A stretch of DNA of 64,000 nt, taken from the NCBI GenBank assembly GCA_028874915.1, contig JAPPHA010000018.1, positions 18,313 to 82,312 on the forward strand, read 5' to 3'. The translations under genes were made by a program, and so were the position numbers. The notes beneath the pieces were generated by a model. It saw only the letters and a program-made list of their open reading frames with translations, did not search any database and was not told the DNA's origin. Shown piece by piece: positions 56,403 through 64,000 of this stretch (positions are counted from its first letter, which is position 1; each line of letters begins with the position of its first letter). Source of the stretch: Paracoccaceae bacterium (GTDB lineage Bacteria > Pseudomonadota > Alphaproteobacteria > Rhodobacterales > Rhodobacteraceae).

Positions 56403-57521
56403 TCATATCACGAGATCGTCCCGATGCACGAGCGCAGCCCGTGCCGGATAGCCAAGTCGGGACTTGATTTCCGAACTCTTCAATCCCAGCACAAGCCGGG
56501 CGTCGGCGCTCGAGTAACTCACAAGACCCCGGCCAACTTCGCGTCCGTCCCGATTCCGGACGCTCACCGCGTCACCCCGGCCAAACTCACCCGAAACGGC
56601 CACGACGCCGGCCGGCAGCAAGGAATTGCCGTTCCCAAGCGCCATTTCGGCGCCGGAATCGATGATCAACCGGCCCCGGATCTTCATCCCGGCAATCCAC
56701 TTTTTTCTGGCCGTCGCCGGATCAGCGTCCGACAGGAACCAGGTGCAGGCAGCACCGTTGCGAAGCGCCGTCAATGGCCGGTTAACCGACCCATCCATAA
56801 TGGCCATCGCGGACCCCGACCGCATGGCGGTGGCGGCAGCCATCAACTTGGTCCGCATGCCGCCCTTTGAGGCAACACTACCAGCTTCGCCCGCCATGGC
56901 TTCGATTTCTGGCGTGATCTCTCGAACGAAATCTACACGTCGTGCGTTGTGGTCACGTCTGGGGTCACCGGTGAAAAGGCCATCAAAGTCGGAAAGCATG
57001 ACCAATAGATCGGCACCGGCCATGGAAGCCACCTGTGCCGACAGGCGATCGTTGTCACCAAATCGGATCTCATCGGTGGCAACCGTGTCGTTTTCGTTCA
57101 CGATCGGAACGACTCCCCGCCCCAGGAGTGCATTCAGCGTCGCGCGGGAATTCAGGTAACGCCTCCGGTTGCTACTGTCTTCGAGAGTCAGAAGCACCTG
57201 AGCCGTGACGATGCCGTGCTCGGCCAATACCGCTTCCCAACCCCTCGAAAGCCGGATCTGGCCGACAGCGGCGGCGGCCTGGCTTTCCTCCAGAACCAGC
57301 GGCCGGTTGGTCGGGAACCCGAGCACCCGCCGACCAAGGGCAATGGCGCCGGAGGAGACCAGGATCACATCCCGGCCGGCGCCGCGTTCGTCGGCGACAT
57401 CTGCCGCCATTCCGGCCAGCCAGTCCAGCCGCAACGTTCCCGTTGTCGGGTCGACAAGAAGGTTGGAGCCGATTTTTACGACAAGGCGTCCCGGCTCAAC
57501 CGGCAAGGTTACGGCTGCCAC
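56403..57521 (-). CDS. proB: Glutamate 5-kinase
   Basis: A 372-residue kinase phosphorylating glutamate on the side chain, first step of proline synthesis and usually inhibited by proline. The amino acid kinase domain ([49 protein letters not shown]) is followed by a C-terminal PUA domain beginning about residue 275. The start is GTG at 57521 with an AGGAGG box. It overlaps the end of obgE by 13 bases, so obgE-proB are translationally linked, and proA follows. Confidence 0.95.
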   Translation of the reverse strand: MAAVTLPVEPGRLVVKIGSNLLVDPTTGTLRLDWLAGMAADVADERGAGRDVILVSSGAIALGRRVLGFPTNRPLVLEESQAAAAVGQIRLSRGWEAVLAEHGIVTAQVLLTLEDSSNRRRYLNSRATLNALLGRGVVPIVNENDTVATDEIRFGDNDRLSAQVASMAGADLLVMLSDFDGLFTGDPRRDHNARRVDFVREITPEIEAMAGEAGSVASKGGMRTKLMAAATAMRSGSAMAIMDGSVNRPLTALRNGAACTWFLSDADPATARKKWIAGMKIRGRLIIDSGAEMALGNGNSLLPAGVVAVSGEFGRGDAVSVRNRDGREVGRGLVSYSSADARLVLGLKSSEIKSRLGYPARAALVHRDDLVI

Positions 57522-58540
57522 GGAGGACCCTCCTCGACCACCGCTGGAACCATGTGAGTTCTTACAGCGCGGAGTACATCGGCGACGCCGGATCCGGCGA
57601 CAGCGGAAACCGGGAGGGCCGGCCCGACTTCACCACCGACCAAAGAACCCGCGAGGACGGCGAGCTTCCGGGTCACGTCATCCGGTGTGAGAGCATCAAC
57701 CTTGTTCAGCGCCACGATCCGCGGTTTGGATTCGATGCCCTGGCCGTAGGCAGCAAGCTCCCGGACGATAGTCCGGCAGTCCGACGCAATGTCATCGGAC
57801 GTGCCATCGACGAGATGAAGAAGGACCGAACACCGTTCCACATGGCGCAGGAACCGATCTCCAATACCCCGACCCTGGTGCGCACCCTCGATCAGACCGG
57901 GGATATCGGCGATGACAAGCTCCTGTCCGTCGACTTCAGCCATTCCCAAATTCGGGTGCGTGGTCGTAAACGGAAAGTCGGCGATCCGGGGCCGGGCATT
58001 GGATGTTGCGGCAAGGAATGTCGACTTGCCGGCATTCGGAAGCCCGACAAGCCCAACATCGGCAATCACCTTCAGTCGAAGCCACACCGTCCGTTCGACG
58101 CCCGCCTGTCCGGGATTGGCGCGACGGGGCGCCTGATTTGTTGCAGACTTGAAATGGAGATTGCCGAATCCACCGTTGCCGCCAACAGCCAGCCGCACCC
58201 GGTCGTCACGGTGCCGGAGATCGGCAATGACTGTCCGTCCGTCTTCCTCAAGGATTTCCGTTCCCTGTGGCACCTTCAGTTCGATCGTCCGGCCATGCCG
58301 TCCGGAGCGAGAGCGGCCTGATCCCGGGCGCCCGTCACCGGCGGCGAAGTGGCGACGGTATCTGTAGTCGATGAGAGTGTTGAGATCCGTGTCCGCCACA
58401 GCCCAGACGTCACCACCCCGACCGCCGTCGCCACCGTCCGGACCTCCGAATTCGACATGAGCTTCCCGACGGAAACTGACACATCCCTTGCCACCGGCCC
58501 CGGATCGCAGATGCACCTTTGCTTCGTCGAGAAATTTCAC
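57509..58540 (-). CDS. obgE: GTPase ObgE/CgtA
   Basis: A 343-residue Obg GTPase acting in large-subunit assembly and stress responses. The glycine-rich Obg domain ([37 protein letters not shown]) occupies residues 1-158. The G domain has the P-loop in [16 protein letters not shown], the [20 protein letters not shown] switch region and NKVD. No C-terminal OCT domain is present, which is common in alphaproteobacteria. The start is GTG at 58540; the 47-residue in-frame upstream extension is rejected. It lies between rpmA and proB, the standard context. Confidence 0.95.
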   Translation of the reverse strand: MKFLDEAKVHLRSGAGGKGCVSFRREAHVEFGGPDGGDGGRGGDVWAVADTDLNTLIDYRYRRHFAAGDGRPGSGRSRSGRHGRTIELKVPQGTEILEEDGRTVIADLRHRDDRVRLAVGGNGGFGNLHFKSATNQAPRRANPGQAGVERTVWLRLKVIADVGLVGLPNAGKSTFLAATSNARPRIADFPFTTTHPNLGMAEVDGQELVIADIPGLIEGAHQGRGIGDRFLRHVERCSVLLHLVDGTSDDIASDCRTIVRELAAYGQGIESKPRIVALNKVDALTPDDVTRKLAVLAGSLVGGEVGPALPVSAVAGSGVADVLRAVRTHMVPAVVEEGPPWQP

Positions 58541-58804
58541 CTGTACTGGTTCTCGTCTTGGCCCAACGTCCAGTTCCCGACATGGCCTAGCCGTCGAAAA
58601 CGACGGTCTGCTCCACAACCGCGAACAGGAACCCGGCACCTCGAGGTTGCAACATAATTCTGAACGTCGGCGACGGTCCATGGAGCCGTCCCGTTTGATT
58701 CAGGCCCTGGACCTGCGGATTGCTGACAATGGGAGGCCGTGTGCCAAAGACCCGGCCGGACGTCACTCCTGGAGCGTTCCCAGCGGTCTGGCGCCGAGAT
58801 CCCC

Positions 58805-59074
58805 TCAGGCGTTACCGTCAGCGGCCGGCAATACCGAAATGAAAGTCCTGCCTTTCAGGCCTTTATGGAACTTTACGGCACCCTCGGTTGTGGCGAAAAT
58901 CGTGTGATCCCGTCCCATGCCAACGCCTTCGCCAGGCCACCAACGGGTACCGCGCTGGCGCGCGATGATGTTGCCGGGAATGACGGCTTCGCCCCCGTAT
59001 TTCTTGACGCCGAGGCGCCGGCCCGCGGAATCCCGTCCATTGCGCGACGAACCGCCAGCTTTCTTGTGGGCCAT
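58805..59074 (-). CDS. rpmA: 50S ribosomal protein L27
   Basis: An 89-residue L27. [20 protein letters not shown] followed by [17 protein letters not shown] is diagnostic; the N-terminus reaches the peptidyl transferase centre. There is no cleavable extension of the Firmicute type. It begins ten bases after rplU, and the two form the usual pair upstream of obgE. The ATG at 59074 is certain; longer frames are chance extensions through rplU. Confidence 0.97.
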   Translation of the reverse strand: MAHKKAGGSSRNGRDSAGRRLGVKKYGGEAVIPGNIIARQRGTRWWPGEGVGMGRDHTIFATTEGAVKFHKGLKGRTFISVLPAADGNA

Positions 59075-59084
59075 GTCGGTCTCC

Positions 59085-59426
59085 CTATCCGTTGGACCCG
59101 CCACCTTCGGCGGCGGGCGGCCGAATCTCGGCAATTTCGACGATCGACACGGACTGCCGATGGCCCTTCTTTCGCCGAGAAGACGCCTTGCGACGACGAT
59201 GCACGAAGTTGATGACCTTCTTGTCACGGGTCTGCTCAAGGATATCGCCACGAACGACCGCACCGGGGACAGTTGGAGTCCCGACGGTGACCTCGTCACC
59301 GCTGAGCAAAAGCACCTCGTCGAACTCGACGATGTCACCAGCGTCGCCAGGCAGCTTTTCAACTTTCACGACGTCACCGACGGCGACACGGTATTGTTTG
59401 CCGCCAGTCTTGATTACAGCAAACAT
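59085..59426 (-). CDS. rplU: 50S ribosomal protein L21
   Basis: A 113-residue L21. [20 protein letters not shown] and [20 protein letters not shown] are diagnostic, and [20 protein letters not shown] is the basic RNA-binding loop. First gene of the rplU-rpmA unit, downstream of a candidate promoter and hairpin-containing leader. Confidence 0.97.
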   Translation of the reverse strand: MFAVIKTGGKQYRVAVGDVVKVEKLPGDAGDIVEFDEVLLLSGDEVTVGTPTVPGAVVRGDILEQTRDKKVINFVHRRRKASSRRKKGHRQSVSIVEIAEIRPPAAEGGGSNG

Positions 59427-59524
59427 CGGCTGCTTCCCTCTGAATCCGCGTCCTGCGGCCCCAGTCCCAAATCGGGCCCTGGCGTTACGCGAAGGTCACG
59501 CACGACCCCGCACCTCAGACAGCG

Positions 59525-59541
59525 CGCCCCGGATTGGGGCG
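59525..59541 (-). promoter_or_regulatory. Candidate rplU leader hairpin
   Basis: A perfect six-base-pair CGCCCC/GGGGCG stem with a five-base loop, 99 bases upstream of the rplU start and within the predicted leader. Leaders of rplU-rpmA operons are known regulatory sites in several bacteria. On the plus strand the same hairpin is followed by TGTTTCT, but no plus-strand gene ends here, so a leader role on the minus strand is preferred. Confidence 0.35.
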
Positions 59542-59591
59542 TGTTTCTATAGTCCCTGCCGAAGTCGTGCCCGGCATTCGACAGGCTGCGG

Positions 59592-59620
59592 GATATCCGG
59601 GAGTTTGTTGACCAAGTCAA
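59592..59620 (-). promoter_or_regulatory. Candidate promoter of rplU-rpmA
   Basis: Read on the minus strand, TTGACT (59620-59615) and GATATC (59597-59592) are separated by 17 bases. This would give a leader of about 160 bases ahead of rplU that includes the hairpin at 59525-59541. Confidence 0.45.
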
Positions 59621-60632
59621 GGGGCAGCTGATCTCGTCTCCTATTTGCGCTCGGGCTGCGTTCCGAAACCGACGGCGTGCCGATTTCGGGTTGGATGGAA
59701 TTTTGGGACATTTCCGACGTCTTGGCCGCGCCATGGAATGACTTCGGATCGAAAAGACAGAAACCGGGACGCGTCCTGCAATTCCGACACCAGAACTTCG
59801 ACCGTCGACGGTGACATCACTTGACCGAGTTCGCGTCTGTCATTGGAGAACCACCCCTCATTCGGCCACCAACCCTTTTTTCATTCATTCCGGGCTTTCA
59901 AACGGCAGATTGAGGCATTGGATCGGAACTCACGGTGCTCCGCGGAGGGAGCAAGCCTGTCAGCACCCGAAGTCACGGGGAGGAAACAACTGTGAACCGC
60001 ACAGGAGACCATTTCTGCGAAAACTCCGACATCACTGATCCCGCCTTCGTTTCAAAATGGACAAAACGAATTCCGAAAGAAATTGAGCCAACTGCAGCAA
60101 ACCCGTCCAGAATGGCAGGCAGATTTGGGACGTCGCGAACGGCGACAAAATGCGTGGGGCATTACAATGGGAGCAACGACGCTGCGAACAGCAACTCGAA
60201 CACCTTTGTTGACCGCACCCGCCGCATTTCGCGACGTCCGATAGAACGCCCAGAAAGAAGCAGCGTCGTTGATGCCTTACCCACTCCCAAATGCCCTGTC
60301 CGGCCGTTATCCGACGGAACCCAATCCAAGAAACGGACCTCCGGCGACAAGTTGGGAGCGTGAGGGCACGGTTGCCAGATGACGGGCAATTTGACTTTGC
60401 GGTTGGTTCGCGGGCTCGATTGCCGAAGCCTGGTGAAACGGTGATTCTGAAATTTTATCACGTATAAATTATAAAAAACAATGGGTTAAGGTGAAAAACT
60501 CAACAATTCTTCCAGCCTCTAGGTTACCAAACCCAAACAAGCGACATTGACATCCGATCCGGCCTTGGATGCGTTCCGTGCAAACTGTAAACGAGCCGAG
60601 ACCCAATGTATCTCGCTGACTGACCCGCGCCA
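59621..60632. other. One-kilobase gene-free region with an AT-rich end
   Basis: No protein or RNA gene is recognised. A plus-strand frame of about 140 codons (59935-60363) is rich in Arg, Ser and Thr and has no domain. The stretch 60441-60500 is markedly AT-rich compared with the rest of the window, contains TATAAATTATAAA-like sequence and a GTGAT/ATCAC dyad (60441-60461), and probably holds the promoter of the downstream gene. Confidence 0.45.
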
Positions 60633-62774
60633 ATGAACACAGACGACCTCGAAACTCGCTTCCAGACAGCACTTCGTCACCAGTCGGAGGGCCGTTACCA
60701 AGAGGCACTGTCCGCCTACGAAGCGATCATCAAGGTGAGATCCGATATCGCCGAAGTGCATTTCCAGGTCGGGAGGATCTTTCTGGTCCATGTCGAATTC
60801 GAGAAAGCGGTCAATCATCTGAACGCGGCGCAACGGATCCGTCCTGATGAACCTGCCATCTGGCAGCTCTACGTCCCAGCCTTGCTGGGTCTCGGCGACC
60901 GCGACCGAAAATCCTCGGCTCTCAAAGCCTTGAAGGCGTCACCTTTACCGACCGCCGCCCGACAAACCCTTGCTTCCCGGCTGACCAGCACCCGAAAGAA
61001 GTCGAACGCCCCCATCGGAAAGGCCAATCCGAAGCAGATCGAGCGGCTCTTCGCACATCTGCGTTCAGGAAGTCACGACTTGGCGGAGTCACTGGCCCGG
61101 CGGCTTCGGCGCCAGCATCCCGGCGTCGCCCTGTTCCCCAATGCCTTGGGCCTCATTCAAAAATCCCGCGGTCAGTCTGCCGAAGCCCGGGCCAGTTTCG
61201 AAGCTGCGCTGGCCATCGACGGCAACTATGCCGAGGCGTTCGTCAATCTTGGACGGCTGCATCTTGAGGCCGGAGAGTGCATAGCCGCAGGTGAGGCCCT
61301 GGTTCGCGCACTTGAACTCACCCCCGGATCTCCGAATGTCCTGACCGGTCTCGGCCTTCTCGCCCGAGCGGCCCGGCCGAAGTCCCGTGATGCCGCGAGC
61401 TTCTTCCGCCGTGCCGTGAAGGCGGATTCCGGTTTCGCGGAAGCCATTCTGGAACTCGGTCGCGAGCACCTCACCCAGGAGCGATTCATGGAGGCCCGGG
61501 ATTGCTTGAGGCGGGCGCGCCGGCTGGGTCTCGAAAGCCCGAACCTCTTGCTCGCGCTGGCGCGCGCAGAAGAGAACACCGGTGGCAGCGAGGCGGCTCA
61601 TGCCTGCTATGACCGGATCCTGCAGACGAGGCCCGACCATGCAGTTGCCTGCAGCCGCAAGGCAGTTCTTTGCCAGCTGCTCGGCGACTTCAAATTGGCC
61701 GAGTCCTTGCTCCTGAAAGCCATCGAACTGGAGCCACATTGCGGCGAACACTTTCGCCTCCTGTCCGCGAGCTACCGCTTCTGCGATGACGATCCGCTGA
61801 TTCCCCGTATGATCGGGGCCTTCGAGCGGACCGAGATCAGCGACGAAGACCGAATGGGATTCGGATTCGCACTCGCGAAAGCCATGGAAGACTGCGGCCG
61901 CACTGGTGAAGTCTTTCGATATCTGAGCACTGCAAACAAGATCATGCGGACGCTGTATCCCTATGACATCAAGGAACGTGTCGACGACAATCGGCGGATC
62001 AAGGCGTTCTTTGGTTCCGGAATTCCGGCACCGCTCGCGGACGGTGGGTATCGTGGTTTTGCGCCGATCTTCGTGACCGGCCTACCCAGGTCCGGAACAA
62101 CACTGGTCGAACAGATTCTGTCGAGCCACAGCTCGGTTGAAGGGGCTGGTGAGTTGGGTCACTTCAACCGCGAAGCGGCACGGATGACCATCTTCTCGAA
62201 ATCCGCGTCGTCACTCGAGGGCTTGGCACCTCGGGATCTCGTCAACCTGGGCCAAGCCTACAAGGCCCACGTCCGGTCCTTGTTTCCGACAGCCGCCCGA
62301 GTTACCGATAAGTCGATTCAAACCTACATGTTCATCGGCCTCGTCCCGCTGTCATTGCCGAACGCCCGAATCGTCGTGGTCCGGCGGAATCCGCGCGACA
62401 ACCTTTTCTCCATGTACAAGAACCGGTTCCCGTTGGGCGGGCATCTGTACAGTTATGACCTTGAGGATCTCGCTGCATACTACAGACTCTACGAGGAAAT
62501 CCTGGACTTTTGGCGCGAGACGTTTCCCGGGAGTTTTGTCGAAGTCAGCTACGACGATCTTGTCGCCAACCCGGAACCCCAGATCCGATCGCTCCTGGCG
62601 TCCTGCGACCTTGATTGGGATGATGCCTGCCTGGCGTTCCACCGGAACCGACGCACGGTCAGGACTCTGAGCGTCTTTCAGGTCCGTCAACCGATCTATG
62701 CTTCTTCCGTTGGCGGCTGGAAGGCCTATGAGTCGGAACTGAAACCGGTCTTCGATCGGCTTGGCATCAACTGA
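60633..62774 (+). CDS. TPR-repeat protein with C-terminal sulfotransferase domain
   Basis: A 713-residue cytoplasmic protein. Residues 1 to about 390 are tetratricopeptide repeats (RYQEALSAYEAIIKVRSDIA; AEARASFEAALAIDGNYAEA; AEAFVNLGRLHLEAGECIAA). From about residue 470 a sulfotransferase domain follows, with the PAPS 5'-phosphosulfate loop in IFVTGLPRSGTTLVEQILSS (about 477-496) and the 3'-phosphate loop in RIVVVRRNPRDNLFSMYKNR (about 577-596). It should transfer sulfate from PAPS to an unknown acceptor, perhaps a surface glycan or peptide presented by the repeats. No signal peptide is seen. It stands alone behind an AT-rich promoter region. Confidence 0.88.
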   Translation: MNTDDLETRFQTALRHQSEGRYQEALSAYEAIIKVRSDIAEVHFQVGRIFLVHVEFEKAVNHLNAAQRIRPDEPAIWQLYVPALLGLGDRDRKSSALKALKASPLPTAARQTLASRLTSTRKKSNAPIGKANPKQIERLFAHLRSGSHDLAESLARRLRRQHPGVALFPNALGLIQKSRGQSAEARASFEAALAIDGNYAEAFVNLGRLHLEAGECIAAGEALVRALELTPGSPNVLTGLGLLARAARPKSRDAASFFRRAVKADSGFAEAILELGREHLTQERFMEARDCLRRARRLGLESPNLLLALARAEENTGGSEAAHACYDRILQTRPDHAVACSRKAVLCQLLGDFKLAESLLLKAIELEPHCGEHFRLLSASYRFCDDDPLIPRMIGAFERTEISDEDRMGFGFALAKAMEDCGRTGEVFRYLSTANKIMRTLYPYDIKERVDDNRRIKAFFGSGIPAPLADGGYRGFAPIFVTGLPRSGTTLVEQILSSHSSVEGAGELGHFNREAARMTIFSKSASSLEGLAPRDLVNLGQAYKAHVRSLFPTAARVTDKSIQTYMFIGLVPLSLPNARIVVVRRNPRDNLFSMYKNRFPLGGHLYSYDLEDLAAYYRLYEEILDFWRETFPGSFVEVSYDDLVANPEPQIRSLLASCDLDWDDACLAFHRNRRTVRTLSVFQVRQPIYASSVGGWKAYESELKPVFDRLGIN

Positions 62775-62928
62775 ACCCGCCATTGCAGCTGAACACGGGA
62801 AAACCGGTGTCACGGTCCCTCCCAATACGGATACAAGCGGCAACACGATCTCACGTCTTGCCCCGGTCCGGCTCGACACAGCATCAGATGGTGGACAGGG
62901 CCGAGAGCGTATGAGAAAGAAGCGCTGC

Positions 62929-63018
62929 GGAGAGGTGCCGGAGTGGTCGAACGGGGCGGTCTCGAAAACCGTTGTGGGCGCGAGCCCACCCAGGGTTCGA
63001 ATCCCTGTCTCTCCGCCA
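62929..63018 (+). tRNA. tRNA-Ser (anticodon CGA)
   Basis: A 90-base class II cloverleaf with encoded CCA. The acceptor stem GGAGAGG pairs with TCTCTCC (one G-T), the discriminator is G, the anticodon loop is CTCGAAA with anticodon CGA (reads TCG), and a long variable arm (TGGGCGCGAGCCCA) and the T arm CAGGG-TTCGAAT-CCCTG are intact. Confidence 0.94.
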
Positions 63019-63309
63019 GAGATCCGGAACCGGGGCTCCGATTTCGGTGTTCGTGATTCGGGTCCAAAAGGCTTTCACGAGCTCGAAGTCCTGAATCCTA
63101 AACTGGTTCTTCCGACCCCGCCCCTCTGACCTTTTGTCCCAATCTTGTTTTTCGTCCAATCCGCACCATCCCGAGGTCATCCGCGCATCATGTTCTCAGG
63201 TACATGTCCGAAGCGCCCGGTATTCCGTTTCCTGCCCAGGTAGACCTCCTCCTTTCCGGCTATCCTGACGCAACGCTGACGCAACGCCAACCGCTGCCGG
63301 TGTCCGTTA

Positions 63310-63640
63310 GGTTTCCTCCCTGACCTGCAGAGCACCCAGATGATGCGCGCCATCTCTTTCACAAGAGCGACCGCCACCAGCTTCGGCAGCTTCTCTGCCA
63401 TCATTCTCCGGATCCAGGGATCATACGTTCCGCGCGCCTACGTGCGCACCGGAGCACGGCCGTTGCTCCCAGTACAAGCAGCTGACGGAGACCGCGCTCC
63501 CCATCTTGTTGATCCGGCCGAGCCTCTGTCTTCCCACAGTCGAGTGCTGCCGCAGAGTCAGCCCGACCCAGGCCACGAAGTCACGCCCGCACCGAAAGCT
63601 CACCATCGGTGGCGCAAAGGCATAAACCGCCGTCGCGCAG
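63310..63640 (-). pseudogene. Decayed IS110-family transposase
   Basis: Minus-strand translation shows APPMVSFRCGRDFVAWVGLT followed by LRQHSTVGRQRLGRINKMG at about 63610-63500. In another frame, EKLPKLVAVALVKEMARIIW appears at about 63400-63335. Both are characteristic of the C-terminal half of IS110/IS116/IS902 transposases. A frameshift separates them, and upstream frames are interrupted by stops, so the gene is inactive. It lies downstream of tRNA-Ser. Element ends were not identified. Confidence 0.7.
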
Positions 63641-64000
63641 ATCGACCCAATGCTCCATAAGCTACTATTTTTTTCGATACTTCCGCTGGACTGATTCCAC
63701 CTCCGTAAGCATCCAGAGAGCGATCGCAATCCGAAACCACACGCCGCGGGTCGGACACATGCGCCCGCACACCTCCACACCGCAGACAGCAATTTCGCTC
63801 GCCAGGATGCCGATGACGGATCGTCCCGGCGTGCCTGAGAGCGAACGCGTGACACCTGCGTAGTGCTCCGTTCCGGCGACGTTTGCAGGCGCCGTCGTGC
63901 GGGTGCGTACGCAACGACCCGGACAACGGAAGATTGCCGGGTTTCTCCTAACCCATGTTTAACGCGCACAAAAAAAGATGATTGTTTTTCAGTGGCATGT
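63641..64000. other. End of window, probable remainder of the decayed insertion element
   Basis: Open frames on the minus strand are short and interrupted. They may correspond to the N-terminal part of the IS110-type transposase, but no motif is convincing. The last 50 bases are AT-rich. Confidence 0.35.

Overview
The window reads as a chromosomal segment of an alphaproteobacterium with roughly 60% GC by eye. Supporting family signatures are the pyruvate dehydrogenase layout (E1 beta carrying its own lipoyl domain), zapA preceded by a coiled-coil partner, the purL-bolA-grxD string, a fabD-fabG-acpP-fabF-mltG string, and proB/proA next to obgE-rpmA-rplU. The genes for taurine transamination, a hydroxyproline-betaine epimerase-like enzyme and a TPR-sulfotransferase point to a marine or host-associated organism; that is inference. 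Only about three quarters of the window is coding. Several long spacers hold decayed transposase genes or nothing recognisable, which suggests a genome undergoing erosion.

Layout. 0-4.6 kb: the end of a LysR regulator, a MATE exporter, a GST/glyoxalase pair and a divergent LysR regulator. 4.6-6.2 kb: gene-free. 6.2-10.3 kb: purL, bolA, grxD, then zapA and its coiled-coil partner on the other strand. 10.7-15.0 kb: tkt-pgk-fbaB, with no gap gene. 15.3-19.7 kb: ftsB and pdhA-pdhB-pdhC. 19.7-22.6 kb: two fragments of a Tn3-family transposase flanking a DUF1801 gene, plus an unknown relic. 22.6-29.7 kb: cysE, mltG, fabF, a HisA paralogue, acpP, fabG and fabD, all on the minus strand. 29.9-31.2 kb: rpsF-rpsR-rplI. 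31.6 kb: a DUF2237 gene.

32.6-39.8 kb is the catabolic accessory region. A minus-strand operon (HpbD-like enolase-superfamily enzyme and two overlapping SDRs) faces away from a plus-strand pair encoding taurine-pyruvate aminotransferase and a ferredoxin-ASKHA reductive activator of corrinoid proteins. 40.1-45.7 kb: tRNA-Gly, pgl, zwf, a radical SAM protein, aroB and aroK. 45.7-47.4 kb: a possible acquired patch with a broken gene and a methyltransferase-like gene. 47.9-52.2 kb: a 44-residue membrane protein, an exported protein, xerD and a CorC/HlyC-type protein. 52.2-54.9 kb: lpxD, a specialised acyl carrier protein and a ketoacyl synthase, probably a lipid A acyl-chain module. 55.0-59.4 kb: proA, proB, obgE, rpmA, rplU. 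60.6-63.0 kb: a TPR-sulfotransferase and tRNA-Ser. The window ends in a decayed IS110-type transposase.

The core genes cover purine synthesis, central carbon flux (transketolase, triose-phosphate section, oxidative pentose phosphate entry, acetyl-CoA formation), fatty acid and lipid A synthesis, proline, aromatic and cysteine precursors, and division. The parts most worth following are the corrinoid activator beside the aminotransferase, the HpbD/SDR operon, the HisA paralogue and the radical SAM protein.
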